NCBI GenBank assembly: GCA_012838875.1
Contig: DUOL01000044.1
Coordinates: forward strand, 1 to 15,013
Length of the DNA stretch: 15,013 nucleotides
Origin: Bacteroidales bacterium
Lineage (GTDB): Bacteria; Bacteroidota; Bacteroidia; Bacteroidales; WCHB1-69
Direction of reading: 5' to 3'
Part shown: positions 5,984 through 14,055 of the stretch, piece by piece
Layout of the letters: every line of letters begins with the position of its first letter
How positions within the stretch are numbered: the first letter of the stretch is position 1
Notes under the pieces: generated by a model
The model's database searches: none
What the model was told of the DNA's origin: nothing
Seen by the model: only the letters and a program-made list of their open reading frames with translations
Translations under genes and position numbers: made by a program

Positions 5984-7618
5984 TTACTTTTGTTGTTCCA
6001 TTTTTATTTTTAAAAGATTTGCAGAAATAATCTCATTTAATCTTGCTTCTTCCTTTAGCTGTTCTTCAAATTCTGCTTTTAAGGCGGTGAAACGCTCCTC
6101 AAAGTCAAAATCGTCATCTTCTTCGGGTAAGCCTACGTATCTGCCAGGGGTGAGGACATAATCCAGTTCGGCTACTTTGCTGATGGGAACGGAAGCGCAG
6201 AAACCGGAGATATCCTCATAACCTTCACGTTCTCTCCAATTATGGTATGTGTTTGCAATTTGCTGAATGTCCTCTTTAGATAGCTCACGAGTGCGGCGAT
6301 TTATTAAATGCCCGAGATTTCTAGCGTCAATAAATAAAATCTCCTCACTACAATTATTCCCCTCCTCTGGAGGGGTGCCCTTTAGGGCGGGGTGGGTCAT
6401 CTCCTCTGACGGCGTGCCCTTTAGGGTGGGGCGATTCCTATTCCTCCTTATAAACCATAGCGAAGCGGGTATTTGAGTATTTAAGAAAAGTTTTGCAGGC
6501 AGATTGACGATACAGTCAATCAAATTGTTTTCAATCAAGGATTTTCGGATGTCTCCTTCGCCGGATGTTTTGCTTGTAAGTGAACCTTTAGCCAATACAA
6601 ACCCCGCTTGTCCGTTAGGTGCTAAGTGATAAAGGAAATGTTGAATCCAGGCATAGTTGGCATTACCAGCCGGTGGTACTCCGTATTGCCAGCGTCCGTC
6701 ATTGCGTAGTAAGTCGCCTCCCCAGTCACTGTCGTTAAAAGGTGGATTGGCAATAATGTAATCAGCTTTCAAATCTTTATGTGCATCATTCAGGAAAGAG
6801 CCCTCGTTGTTCCATTTTACCTGTGAGCTGTCAATACCACGAATGGCAAGATTCATTTTACACAGACGCCAAGTGGTCTGGTTGCTTTCCTGTCCGTAAA
6901 TAGAGATGTCGTTCACTTTTCCTTGATGTTCGTTAACAAATTTTTCACTTTGGACAAACATACCACCCGAACCGCAACAAGGGTCGAAAACTCGTCCTTT
7001 ATACGGCTCTAACATTTCAACCAACAGTTCAACAATACTCCGAGGAGTGTAGAACTGCCCCCCTTTCTTACCTTCGGCAAGGGCAAACTCACCGAGAAAA
7101 TATTCAAAAACATGTCCGAGAACATCGGCGCTGCGGGCTTTAGTATCACCAAGAGCAATATTGCCGACTAAGTCAATCAGTTCACCCAAACTTGTTGGAT
7201 CAAGGTTTTGTCGGGCATATACTTTGGGTAAAACACCTCTCAATGAAGGGTTCTCTTTTTCAATGGCATCCATTGCTTCGTCCACAAATTTACCAATATC
7301 GGGTTGTTTTGCCTTTGATAATAATAAATTCCAACGTGCCGCCTGCGGTACGAAGAAGACATTTTCACCGTTGTATTCATCTTTATCTTCAGGGTCGGCA
7401 CCCTGTTCTTCTTCAGCTTTTAACTGAGCATATAATTCTTCGAAAGCATCGGAAATGTATTTCAGAAAAATTAATCCTAATACTACATGCTTATATTCGG
7501 CAGCATCAATGTTTTTTCTCAATTTATCTGCTGCCTTCCAGAGTTGCTTTTCTAAAGGTTCTCCTGCTTGATTGTCACGCACTGCCGAAGTCGTACTGTT
7601 TGTCCCTTTTTTTGTCAT
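5984..7618 (-). CDS. hsdM: Type I restriction-modification methyltransferase subunit M
   Basis: An N6-adenine DNA methyltransferase using S-adenosylmethionine; it protects host DNA within the HsdM-HsdS complex. I chose the ATG at 7618 (544 residues, MTKKGTNS). A longer reading uses TTG at 7666 and would start inside the likely promoter. The N-terminal helical domain (LEKQLWKAADKLRKN, VLGLIFLKYISDAF) is followed by the catalytic domain: QFYTPRSIVELLVEML, SAM-binding DPCCGSGGMF at about 212-221, and catalytic NPPF at about 291-294. A 13-residue tandem insertion interrupts it at about residues 395-420 (see the repeat at 6362-6433). The tail LKEEARLNEIIS at about 521-532 recurs in the nuclease gene. 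It is the first gene of the defence operon and is more GC-rich than the cargo genes. All catalytic motifs are intact. Confidence 0.96.
   Translation of the reverse strand: MTKKGTNSTTSAVRDNQAGEPLEKQLWKAADKLRKNIDAAEYKHVVLGLIFLKYISDAFEELYAQLKAEEEQGADPEDKDEYNGENVFFVPQAARWNLLLSKAKQPDIGKFVDEAMDAIEKENPSLRGVLPKVYARQNLDPTSLGELIDLVGNIALGDTKARSADVLGHVFEYFLGEFALAEGKKGGQFYTPRSIVELLVEMLEPYKGRVFDPCCGSGGMFVQSEKFVNEHQGKVNDISIYGQESNQTTWRLCKMNLAIRGIDSSQVKWNNEGSFLNDAHKDLKADYIIANPPFNDSDWGGDLLRNDGRWQYGVPPAGNANYAWIQHFLYHLAPNGQAGFVLAKGSLTSKTSGEGDIRKSLIENNLIDCIVNLPAKLFLNTQIPASLWFIRRNRNRPTLKGTPSEEMTHPALKGTPPEEGNNCSEEILFIDARNLGHLINRRTRELSKEDIQQIANTYHNWREREGYEDISGFCASVPISKVAELDYVLTPGRYVGLPEEDDDFDFEERFTALKAEFEEQLKEEARLNEIISANLLKIKMEQQK
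6362..6433. repeat. In-frame tandem repeat insertion within hsdM (39-bp unit)
   Basis: Two units, 6362-6400 and 6401-6433 (the second shorter), share ctcctctg, then ggygtgccctttaggg, then ggg. On the coding strand each gives a 13-residue peptide with the core LKGTP-x-EE: RPTLKGTPSEEMT and HPALKGTPPEEGN. The unit looks like the GC-rich repeats scattered between genes in many Bacteroidota, here carried in frame between WFIRRNRN and EILFIDARNLG of HsdM. It probably forms a surface loop and leaves the enzyme active. Confidence 0.8.
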
Positions 7619-7662
7619 ACGTTGTTCAAAATTAGTTAAGTTTATTTTTTTAATAACTCCTC

Positions 7663-7671
7663 GCAAAATTA
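7663..7671 (-). promoter_or_regulatory. Candidate -7 box for the defence operon (hsdM)
   Basis: On the minus strand TAATTTTGC matches the Bacteroidota -7 consensus TAnnTTTGY. It lies 45 nt before the hsdM ATG, in the mutS2-hsdM gap. I did not find a -33 TTG at the usual 17-23 nt spacing, so this is half a promoter by sequence. Confidence 0.4.
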
Positions 7672-7708
7672 AGAAAAATACAAATATAAATAGATTGAGT
7701 TGTTTCCC

Positions 7709-10168
7709 TCACATCTCCACTACCGTTATCCCGTCTCCGCCAAATTCGATTTTCTCGTCTCGGAAAGTGCGAACCTCTTTCTGCTTGCCTAAGAAATCAC
7801 GGATTAGCCTTCGTAAAATTCCGTTACCCTTGCCGTGCAAAATCTTAAACTCTTTGACATTAAGCAAAATCGCTTCGTCAATATAGAGAGTTAATTCTTG
7901 TATCGCTTCTTCTCCCCGTTTCCCTCGTAAATCTATCGTGGGTTGAAACATGACGACCTTTTTATTCATAATGTCGGAAAGTGTCTTTCCGTCCCATTGT
8001 GTTATACTCTTGCTACGAAGTTGCTTCTCCGTAGCTTTGCTTACTTTTTTAACTTTATCAATGGTCGTTTTGTAGGCAATGGAATTGAATGAGACGACGA
8101 TATTGTCTCTATTTTTTTCTATTACTTCGCCAACAGATTCAATTGAGGAAATGAAGACGGAATCCCCGATTTTTATCTCTTGTTCTGTGTTTATTGGCGT
8201 TTTCTTGGGTTTTATATCAATTTTTCTCTTTTTGGGCAAAAGCGGTCGCAGTGCCTCCTTCACTTCTATCGACTCTATCTCTTTCTTTAGCTCTTTTTTT
8301 AGATTATCAACCTCTTTCCTCAAAACTTTCGTTTTCTCGCTGTCGGCTTTTGATTCTTTGATTTCACGAATCGTTTTTTCAATAACTTTATTAGCACTTT
8401 CAATAATTTGAGTGGCTTGCTCTTTGGCTTGTTGTAAAATCTCTTTCCGCTGTTGTTCCAACTCTATAAATTTGGATTGATAATCTTCGATGAGCGAATT
8501 TAGCTGTTCATCGGCAAGATTGACCAGTTTTAACTGTTTCTCAATCTCTAATTTCTCTATTTCAATCTCATCTAATTTTCTTTCGTAATCTATTTGTGCT
8601 CTTCCCGATTTTAATATTGCTGCGTCTATAATTTGTCTTGAAAGTCCTATTTTATGAGCTATTTCATACGTAAATGAACTGCCCGGTTTCCCGATTTTAA
8701 GTTTAAATAGCGGTTTCATCGCTTTTGTATCGAACAACATGGCTCCATTGATGGCTTCGGGAAAATTATCGGGAAACATTTTTAAATTTCCGTAATGTGT
8801 TGTGATTATGCCAAACGATTTTCTTTCGTATATCTTTTCTAAGATTGCCTCTGACAAGGCGCCTCCTAAAGCCGGCTCCGTTCCCGAACCGAACTCGTCA
8901 ATAAGAAATAACGAAGTGGCTCTTAAATGGTTGAGCATCGTGTTGAGGTTTGTTAAGTGTGAACTGTAGGTACTTAAGTCATTTTCAATAGATTGCTCAT
9001 CACCGATATCAATAAAAAAGTCAGTAAAAATGCCCATTTCAGAACCCTCTTTCATCGGGACTAACAAGCCGCACTGCAACATATATTGTAACAACCCTAC
9101 CGTTTTTAAACATACCGATTTGCCGCCTGCATTAGGACCGGAGATAATCAATATTCTTTGATTTTCCGTTAAAATAATGTCAAGCGGTTCTACGATTTTT
9201 TTACTCTCTTTAAAATTGAGAAACAGAATCGGGTGGATTGCTTTTTGCCAATTTATAAATGGTTTATCAATAATTTGCGGGAAAATAGCGTCAATTTCAA
9301 CGGCAAATTTTGCCTTGGCTCGTATGAAATCAATACTTCCAAGAAAAGATTGTGACGCAACTAAATTGGGCAACGAAAAACGTATTTTTTCTGTTATCTG
9401 TGTTAAAATTTGAATTATCTCACGTTTCTCGGCATTCAGCAAATCCTTTAACTCATTGTTGAGGTCAAAAACTTCTGTCGGTTCGATAAAAACGGTTTGT
9501 CCAGTCGCTGATTCATCGTGTATAAATCCTGAAATCCGCCTTTTATAAGTTGATAACACCGGAATGCAAAGTCGTCCATTGCGAATGGTTATGACGCTCT
9601 CTTCATTGACAATCCCCTCCTCTTTCGTCTTTTTAAGCAGTTTCCCAATTTTCTTGTCTGCTTCAGCAGAAATTTTACGTATATCACTTCTAATCTTTGC
9701 CAATGCGGGTGAAGCCGTATCACGCACCTTCCCCTTAGCGTCCAAAATTTTATTAATCGCTCCTAAAAGTTCCGTTTCTGCTACTATAGGTTCGCTCAAA
9801 CCATATAATTTCGGACACTTTCCCTCTTTGTGGCGAACGCTCAGATAAACTAACGTTTGTGTCGTTGATTGAATAACGGTACGTAAAAGACTTAATTCGT
9901 CAATCTCTATAACCGTTCCTTGAATATGTAGTTTGGCGTATAATTCACGTAAATCAAAATAGTCTTGAGCCGGAAAAGGGGATTCGTACAAGAGTAATAG
10001 GCGAAATTCGTTTACTTTTTCCAGTAAATCCGTAATCGTATCTATCTTAGTGGAGTAAATGATTTTATCGACCTCCTCTTTCCCCATTTCACTAATACAT
10101 AGTGATTTAAGATAGTCTCGAATAATATTGAACCCGATTTTTTCTTCAAAAGCCTTAGGATAAATCAT
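7709..10168 (-). CDS. mutS2: Endonuclease MutS2 (MutS-family ATPase with Smr domain)
   Basis: An 819-residue MutS2, close to the usual family length. It belongs to the MutS ATPases but does not take part in standard mismatch repair; known members act against recombination intermediates or on collided ribosomes. Visible parts are core and lever helices (about 1-330), the Walker A loop GPNAGGKS at 344-351, STYSSHL at 399-405, and Walker B LFLIDEFGSGTEP at 420-432, followed by TTHYGNLK. A long coiled coil runs over about 520-650, then a small beta domain. The C-terminal Smr nuclease domain (745-819) has the IDLRGKRGEEA and HGKGNG motifs. All key motifs are intact. It has its own consensus promoter at 10195-10228, just downstream of the FN3-like gene. 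The 90-nt gap after its stop holds the likely hsdM promoter, so it is probably not co-regulated with the defence genes. Confidence 0.96.
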   Translation of the reverse strand: MIYPKAFEEKIGFNIIRDYLKSLCISEMGKEEVDKIIYSTKIDTITDLLEKVNEFRLLLLYESPFPAQDYFDLRELYAKLHIQGTVIEIDELSLLRTVIQSTTQTLVYLSVRHKEGKCPKLYGLSEPIVAETELLGAINKILDAKGKVRDTASPALAKIRSDIRKISAEADKKIGKLLKKTKEEGIVNEESVITIRNGRLCIPVLSTYKRRISGFIHDESATGQTVFIEPTEVFDLNNELKDLLNAEKREIIQILTQITEKIRFSLPNLVASQSFLGSIDFIRAKAKFAVEIDAIFPQIIDKPFINWQKAIHPILFLNFKESKKIVEPLDIILTENQRILIISGPNAGGKSVCLKTVGLLQYMLQCGLLVPMKEGSEMGIFTDFFIDIGDEQSIENDLSTYSSHLTNLNTMLNHLRATSLFLIDEFGSGTEPALGGALSEAILEKIYERKSFGIITTHYGNLKMFPDNFPEAINGAMLFDTKAMKPLFKLKIGKPGSSFTYEIAHKIGLSRQIIDAAILKSGRAQIDYERKLDEIEIEKLEIEKQLKLVNLADEQLNSLIEDYQSKFIELEQQRKEILQQAKEQATQIIESANKVIEKTIREIKESKADSEKTKVLRKEVDNLKKELKKEIESIEVKEALRPLLPKKRKIDIKPKKTPINTEQEIKIGDSVFISSIESVGEVIEKNRDNIVVSFNSIAYKTTIDKVKKVSKATEKQLRSKSITQWDGKTLSDIMNKKVVMFQPTIDLRGKRGEEAIQELTLYIDEAILLNVKEFKILHGKGNGILRRLIRDFLGKQKEVRTFRDEKIEFGGDGITVVEM

Positions 10169-10194
10169 GGTAAACGAAAATAAGTATCAGGAAA

Positions 10195-10228
10195 CAAAAA
10201 TAGTGGAAATTTGCTCTGTTTTTGCAAA
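10195..10228 (-). promoter_or_regulatory. Bacteroidota-type promoter for mutS2
   Basis: On the minus strand a -33 TTTG (10228-10225) is followed after 22 nt by a -7 box TATTTTTG (10202-10195), fitting TTTG and TAnnTTTG. Transcription should start about 20 nt before the mutS2 ATG at 10168. It lies wholly in the gap after the FN3-like gene. Confidence 0.6.
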
Positions 10229-10240
10229 GAGATGAAAGTT

Positions 10241-12256
10241 CTACCTAATGACCGTAACATGCCCGACAGTTTCATAATACTCATCTTTTCCATACGAAAA
10301 TTGTACTTTGTAAATATATACTCCGCCTTGAACGTATCCCTCTTTATTCTTTCCGTCCCAGCCCTCCTGCGGGTCGTGAGTTTCAAATAAAATCGTGCCT
10401 TCACGTGAATAGATGAAAAAAGAGTAATCTGTAATTGTGATAAAAGAGCAAACAGGCTTAAAGATTTGTGTTATTCCTCCTTTCGGACGAAAAGCATTAG
10501 GAATGTAAATAATAGGATTTTGATAGGCAATCACTTCGTTAGAGTAGCTTGAATCAATAAATCCATATTCGTTGGGACCGTTTTCAACTGCTAAAACTTT
10601 ATAATAAAACCTATCTCCCGATTGCCTGATATTGATAACATTATCACTTTTATTTGTAATTCCTGTCGGCGTTGTGCCTACTTCAACGTAAAAAGGATCA
10701 ACTTCGTCTTTTCGCTGTATAGAGTACATATCCACCCCATCTTGCCACCCGAGGTAATTGTTCCATTGCAAGAAATTTATATAATTTTCCGATTTTATCT
10801 GAAGAACAATATTGTGTACAATAGCGGATTCCGCCGTTTCCATGTAACAATCATTCTCAATAACCGCTTTGTAATAATAAGTTTTGTAGCGCACTTTCAC
10901 ATCACTATCGTAAAAGGTATAAGAATCGGTTCCGTTATAGGAAAGCGATGCATGATGGAGAAAATTGCCAAGAGAATCTGCACTTCGGTAAAGATGAACC
11001 CGAACAAAAGCGGGCGTATCTCCCGTAAAAACTTTTATTTTTATCTGCTCGTCAGGGGTAACGGAAACAGACCTAATATATACAAAATCACGGGCATCTT
11101 GAACGTGGTACGTAAAACAATATTCTGTCGAAGAAGCCCTAATATTTTCGGATTGATTGACTGCTTTGACAATAAAACAGTAATGGCTTTCAGGTATTAA
11201 ATCCTCAAATGTATAATTCCGTACGGACGCATCGGTTGAACCCGCATATAAAAATTGACTGCTATCTATGGAGTAATAAATTTCATATTTAGCCAGTCCA
11301 CCGGTCATATTATCGTAGGGAGACCACGATAAATAGGCGGTACGGGCACATCTGTCGTAGGTTGCCGCAAGTTGCATGTTCCTTTGTTGCAAAGACATCG
11401 GGCTGGAGTTGAGGCAACTATCCAGCGTTGCTATTCTGAAACGATGTATCTGTTGAGTCGGGTCGTGTAAAGAATCTACCCAAAAAGTGTTATGAATGCC
11501 GTATAAGGTATCAAGCGGAACCCATAAATTATCATCAAAATAGTAAATTATGTATGCATTAGCGTCAGAAGAAGTGGAAGGCGACCAGCCGAGTACAATT
11601 TGATTGTTCGCATTAACGGAAACACTGTCCAATTGAGGAATAGCCGGCGGAACCATATCTTGAAAAATATCTCCGATTTTTCGAGATATATTTTTACAAC
11701 CGGAAGAATCGCTCAATTCAACCCTGTAGCTGATGGTCGCACTGCAAACATCTATGGTGTCACGAAAAGATAGGGCAGGACTGCTACCTGCATAATTCCA
11801 TACGTTAAATGGAAACTCTTTATTAATGTCGTATGATGAGTTATAGGTTGGCAAACGAGGCGAAATAGGGGGCGACCAGTTGAGTAAAGCAATACCGTTT
11901 CCTGTATTGGTTAAGTAAAGTTCAATGGTTGCAAGAGTATCGGAAAAATAGGTGGAAAAAGATGAAATTGCCGCCACGTAATAATAACAGTTTTGTCCGT
12001 TTGCGTTCGCTCCGGCGTGAAAATAATCCGTTGTGTTAGAATTGTTTAAAATGGCTATTTGTGAAAACGGAGCAGTTAATGAATTGGAATAGAAAATCTC
12101 ATAACGTACAAAATCACTAATATCCGTAGGAATTAGCCAATGTAAGGTAACGTCCCCATTGTTATCAACTTCCAAACAACGTAATTGCGGACTGTTTAAA
12201 GCGTGAGCAAAAAGAATCGTTAGAAAAAATATGAAAACTAAAACTGTTCTTTTCAT
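10241..12256 (-). CDS. Secreted multi-domain FN3-like protein with T9SS type B sorting domain
   Basis: A 671-residue exported protein. It starts with a signal peptide (MKRTVLVFIFFLTILFAHA) followed by five or six fibronectin-type-III-like beta-sandwich units, recognisable by recurring patterns such as VTLHWLIP, ALLNWSPP, IVLGWSPS and AYLSWSPY, each followed by YEIFYS- or YIIYYF-like strands. The last 92 residues (from about 580: IIYIPNAFRPKGG, FFIYSREG, GWDGKNKEG, GGVYIYKVQF) are a gliding-motility/CHU_C type B sorting domain. That domain directs export through T9SS and attachment to the cell surface. The calcium-loop-like NGDG found in most such domains is missing here. No enzymatic domain was recognised, so a surface adhesin or structural role is likely. 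It lies 100 nt after the anti-sigma-like gene, and no clear promoter was found between them. The specific role is unknown. Confidence 0.88.
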   Translation of the reverse strand: MKRTVLVFIFFLTILFAHALNSPQLRCLEVDNNGDVTLHWLIPTDISDFVRYEIFYSNSLTAPFSQIAILNNSNTTDYFHAGANANGQNCYYYVAAISSFSTYFSDTLATIELYLTNTGNGIALLNWSPPISPRLPTYNSSYDINKEFPFNVWNYAGSSPALSFRDTIDVCSATISYRVELSDSSGCKNISRKIGDIFQDMVPPAIPQLDSVSVNANNQIVLGWSPSTSSDANAYIIYYFDDNLWVPLDTLYGIHNTFWVDSLHDPTQQIHRFRIATLDSCLNSSPMSLQQRNMQLAATYDRCARTAYLSWSPYDNMTGGLAKYEIYYSIDSSQFLYAGSTDASVRNYTFEDLIPESHYCFIVKAVNQSENIRASSTEYCFTYHVQDARDFVYIRSVSVTPDEQIKIKVFTGDTPAFVRVHLYRSADSLGNFLHHASLSYNGTDSYTFYDSDVKVRYKTYYYKAVIENDCYMETAESAIVHNIVLQIKSENYINFLQWNNYLGWQDGVDMYSIQRKDEVDPFYVEVGTTPTGITNKSDNVINIRQSGDRFYYKVLAVENGPNEYGFIDSSYSNEVIAYQNPIIYIPNAFRPKGGITQIFKPVCSFITITDYSFFIYSREGTILFETHDPQEGWDGKNKEGYVQGGVYIYKVQFSYGKDEYYETVGHVTVIR

Positions 12257-12356
12257 GATGTTTTTATAACGACAAAGCGTCTTAATTAGTATTAATAGGT
12301 CTTTTCGATATAATTTGTTATAAAGTTATGTTTAAGTTTGAATTTATGCAGGAAAT

Positions 12357-13406
12357 TTATCTATAAAGAACAATTTGTCCCTTTTCCAAATGCTTTTCAC
12401 CGAATCTGTCTTTATAGGTAATGATATAAAGATAAGCTCCTGTTGGCGACTTTTTCCCTTCATAAGTTCCGTCCCAACCTTGAGTAATATATTTCGTGTG
12501 AAATAAGAGACGACCCGACAACTCAAAAATAGACATTTCAAAATTATAAATATCAATGGGAGACTCAACTCTAAATTCGTCATTAAGACCGTCTCCGTTA
12601 GGAGTAAACGCATTCGGAATGTAAAGACTACAGTCAAAAACATTAACACGAATCGCTAAAGTCGTATCTTTACCGTCAGGTTTAACTGCATCAACATAAA
12701 AAATTTCATTTTCAGTCGGATAAAATTCTAATGTGGGTGAATTTGCTCCAATATGCCAATATACTTTTGGTGAATTTTTCACAAAAAGAACAAGTTTTGA
12801 ATTTTTACAGAGAGTCGTATCATTACTATACTCCAAACGAACTACTTCTTCGGGTTCTGCCGGTGTTTTATCGGTTGTCGACGGCTCCGTAGCAACGACC
12901 TTCTCTTCCATGTCGGGGGGCGTTACTGACACAGCGGGCGTAGGTAATAATTCAAGTTTTTGATGATTGGTTTGGGGAATTGGCAGTAGCTTATCCTCCG
13001 AAATTTCCGGTTTTAGCGGTGCAGGCTGACTAATATTTTGATTTATAGTCGGTGCAGTTTGCAAAGGTTTGGAAACGGGAGCCGAAGAAGTTTCTACCTC
13101 CTCCGTAAGAGCAACATTAACAACAGCTTCGGGAATAGCTTGTTCTTTTTTCTCTATCGTAGAAAACTCTTCAACTTTAGTTGTTTTATCATCGAAGATA
13201 TTAATCAATAAAACGGTGGTAACAATAGCAACTGCTGTGATAATAGCAATTGTATAAGAAGTAGGATTTAAAAATCTCTTTTTTCGATTAAAAGAGCGTA
13301 ATCCTTTATCATTTTCAATTTTTTTCCATAGATCGTCCGATGGAGCCGAATTAAAATTCTTAAATTTTTCACGAAATAATTTTCCTATCTCTTTCTCTTT
13401 CATCAT
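12357..13406 (-). CDS. Anti-sigma-like membrane protein fused to a CHU_C/T9SS type B domain
   Basis: A 349-residue protein with an unusual order. Residues 1-40 (KEKEIGKLFREKFKNFN, PSDDLWKKIE) resemble the short cytoplasmic part found in Bacteroidota proteins encoded next to ECF sigma factors. One transmembrane segment follows at about 50-71 (YTIAIITAVAIVTTVLLINI), preceded by basic residues, so the N-terminus should face the cytoplasm. Next come a Pro/Thr/Glu-rich stretch (about 75-190) and an Ig/PKD-like segment (about 190-256). The last 93 residues are a complete CHU_C domain: LYIPNAFTPNGDGLNDEF, FELSGRLLF, GWDGTYEGKKSPTGAYLYI. It starts 3 nt after the sigma gene, so the pair is surely co-transcribed. 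The likely role is membrane control of the sigma factor, with a periplasmic sensing part. No zinc-binding anti-sigma motif was seen, so the regulator role is inferred. Confidence 0.8.
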   Translation of the reverse strand: MMKEKEIGKLFREKFKNFNSAPSDDLWKKIENDKGLRSFNRKKRFLNPTSYTIAIITAVAIVTTVLLINIFDDKTTKVEEFSTIEKKEQAIPEAVVNVALTEEVETSSAPVSKPLQTAPTINQNISQPAPLKPEISEDKLLPIPQTNHQKLELLPTPAVSVTPPDMEEKVVATEPSTTDKTPAEPEEVVRLEYSNDTTLCKNSKLVLFVKNSPKVYWHIGANSPTLEFYPTENEIFYVDAVKPDGKDTTLAIRVNVFDCSLYIPNAFTPNGDGLNDEFRVESPIDIYNFEMSIFELSGRLLFHTKYITQGWDGTYEGKKSPTGAYLYIITYKDRFGEKHLEKGQIVLYR

Positions 13407-13409
13407 TCT

Positions 13410-13964
13410 TTATAATGTTTCCAAATTATTTTTCAAATAATTTTCTATCTTTTTTTTAAGAGCTTGTTTAGCTTTAAACAGTTGTGTTCGTACTGTAACC
13501 GGCGAACAGCCTAACATTTCTGCAATCTCTTTATGAGAATAACCCTCAATTTCATAGAGATTAAATGCGGCACGATATCCGTCGGGCAACTCATTAATAA
13601 AATTAAGAAGCATTTTCAATGTCGTAGCATCAGAATCAACCACTGTAACATCTTTTATACTCTCCTCTATTTCATCAATATCAACGTCAAACCCCTTAGC
13701 TATTTTTTTTTTATACGCATTAATAGCCGTATTCACTGTAATTTGCCTAACCCAAGCTTTCAAAGAACCTTCCCCACGATATGACCCGATTTTTGTGTAA
13801 ATCTTAATAAAAGAATCATGCAAAATATCCTCCGCCTCCATTTCATTCTTTGCATATCGCAAACAAATACCCATCAGCATATCTGAGAAAAGTTGATATA
13901 ATAATTTTTGGTACTTTTCTTTCCCTGCTTTACACCCATCGATAATTTCTTGCTCATTAATCAT
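13410..13964 (-). CDS. RNA polymerase ECF (sigma-70 family) sigma factor
   Basis: A 184-residue extracytoplasmic-function sigma factor that directs RNA polymerase to a set of promoters. Region 2 is at about 20-85: YQLFSDMLMGICLRYAKN, then AEDILHDSFIKIYTKI for -10 binding, then GSLKAWVRQITVNTAINAYKK. Region 4 is at about 115-175: INELPDGYRAAFNLYEIEG, then YSHKEIAEMLGCSPVTVRTQ, a helix-turn-helix for -35 contact, and FKAKQALKK. Length and layout are normal for the group. It is followed after 3 nt by the anti-sigma-like membrane gene, so its activity is probably controlled by that protein. Its promoter probably lies in the palindrome at 14023-14038. Its targets are unknown; the downstream secreted T9SS cargo gene is a reasonable candidate. 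Confidence 0.94.
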   Translation of the reverse strand: MINEQEIIDGCKAGKEKYQKLLYQLFSDMLMGICLRYAKNEMEAEDILHDSFIKIYTKIGSYRGEGSLKAWVRQITVNTAINAYKKKIAKGFDVDIDEIEESIKDVTVVDSDATTLKMLLNFINELPDGYRAAFNLYEIEGYSHKEIAEMLGCSPVTVRTQLFKAKQALKKKIENYLKNNLETL

Positions 13965-14022
13965 TAATTTCCCAAATACGTTAGATAAGACAAAAAAATA
14001 GTCTATTTGTTGCTTTTAATTT

Positions 14023-14038
14023 TATTTTTGCAAAAATA
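14023..14038. promoter_or_regulatory. 16-bp palindrome with a -7 box on each strand (divergent promoter)
   Basis: TATTTTTGCAAAAATA is a perfect palindrome, so TATTTTTGC (TAnnTTTGY) reads the same on both strands. One box points to the glycosylase gene (start 14056), the other to the sigma gene (start 13964). A TTTG at 14006-14009 is too close for a normal -33 box, and no clear -33 was seen on either side. The two transcripts would compete for, or share, one polymerase site. Confidence 0.5.
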
Positions 14039-14055
14039 AAAAACATCTTTGAAGT

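Noticed and set aside
4171..6433. Repeats considered as a CRISPR array or insertion sequence
   Set aside because: There are only two copies of each type, no regular spacers, no cas genes and no transposase or terminal inverted repeats.
7619..7666. N-terminal extension of HsdM from a TTG at 7666
   Set aside because: The ATG at 7618 gives the normal N-terminus, and the TTG overlaps the likely -7 box.
10207..10235. Possible terminator hairpin after the FN3-like gene
   Set aside because: Only about four base pairs (CTCT/AGAG) can form, and the site overlaps the mutS2 promoter.
10622..11200. A 192-codon plus-strand reading frame
   Set aside because: It lies antisense inside the FN3-like gene, with no recognisable domain; its length follows from AT-rich codon use.
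12309..12322. Short inverted repeat TATAATTTGTTATA between the anti-sigma-like and FN3-like genes
   Set aside because: It has five-base arms in AT-rich sequence, easily chance; no promoter elements with correct spacing accompany it.
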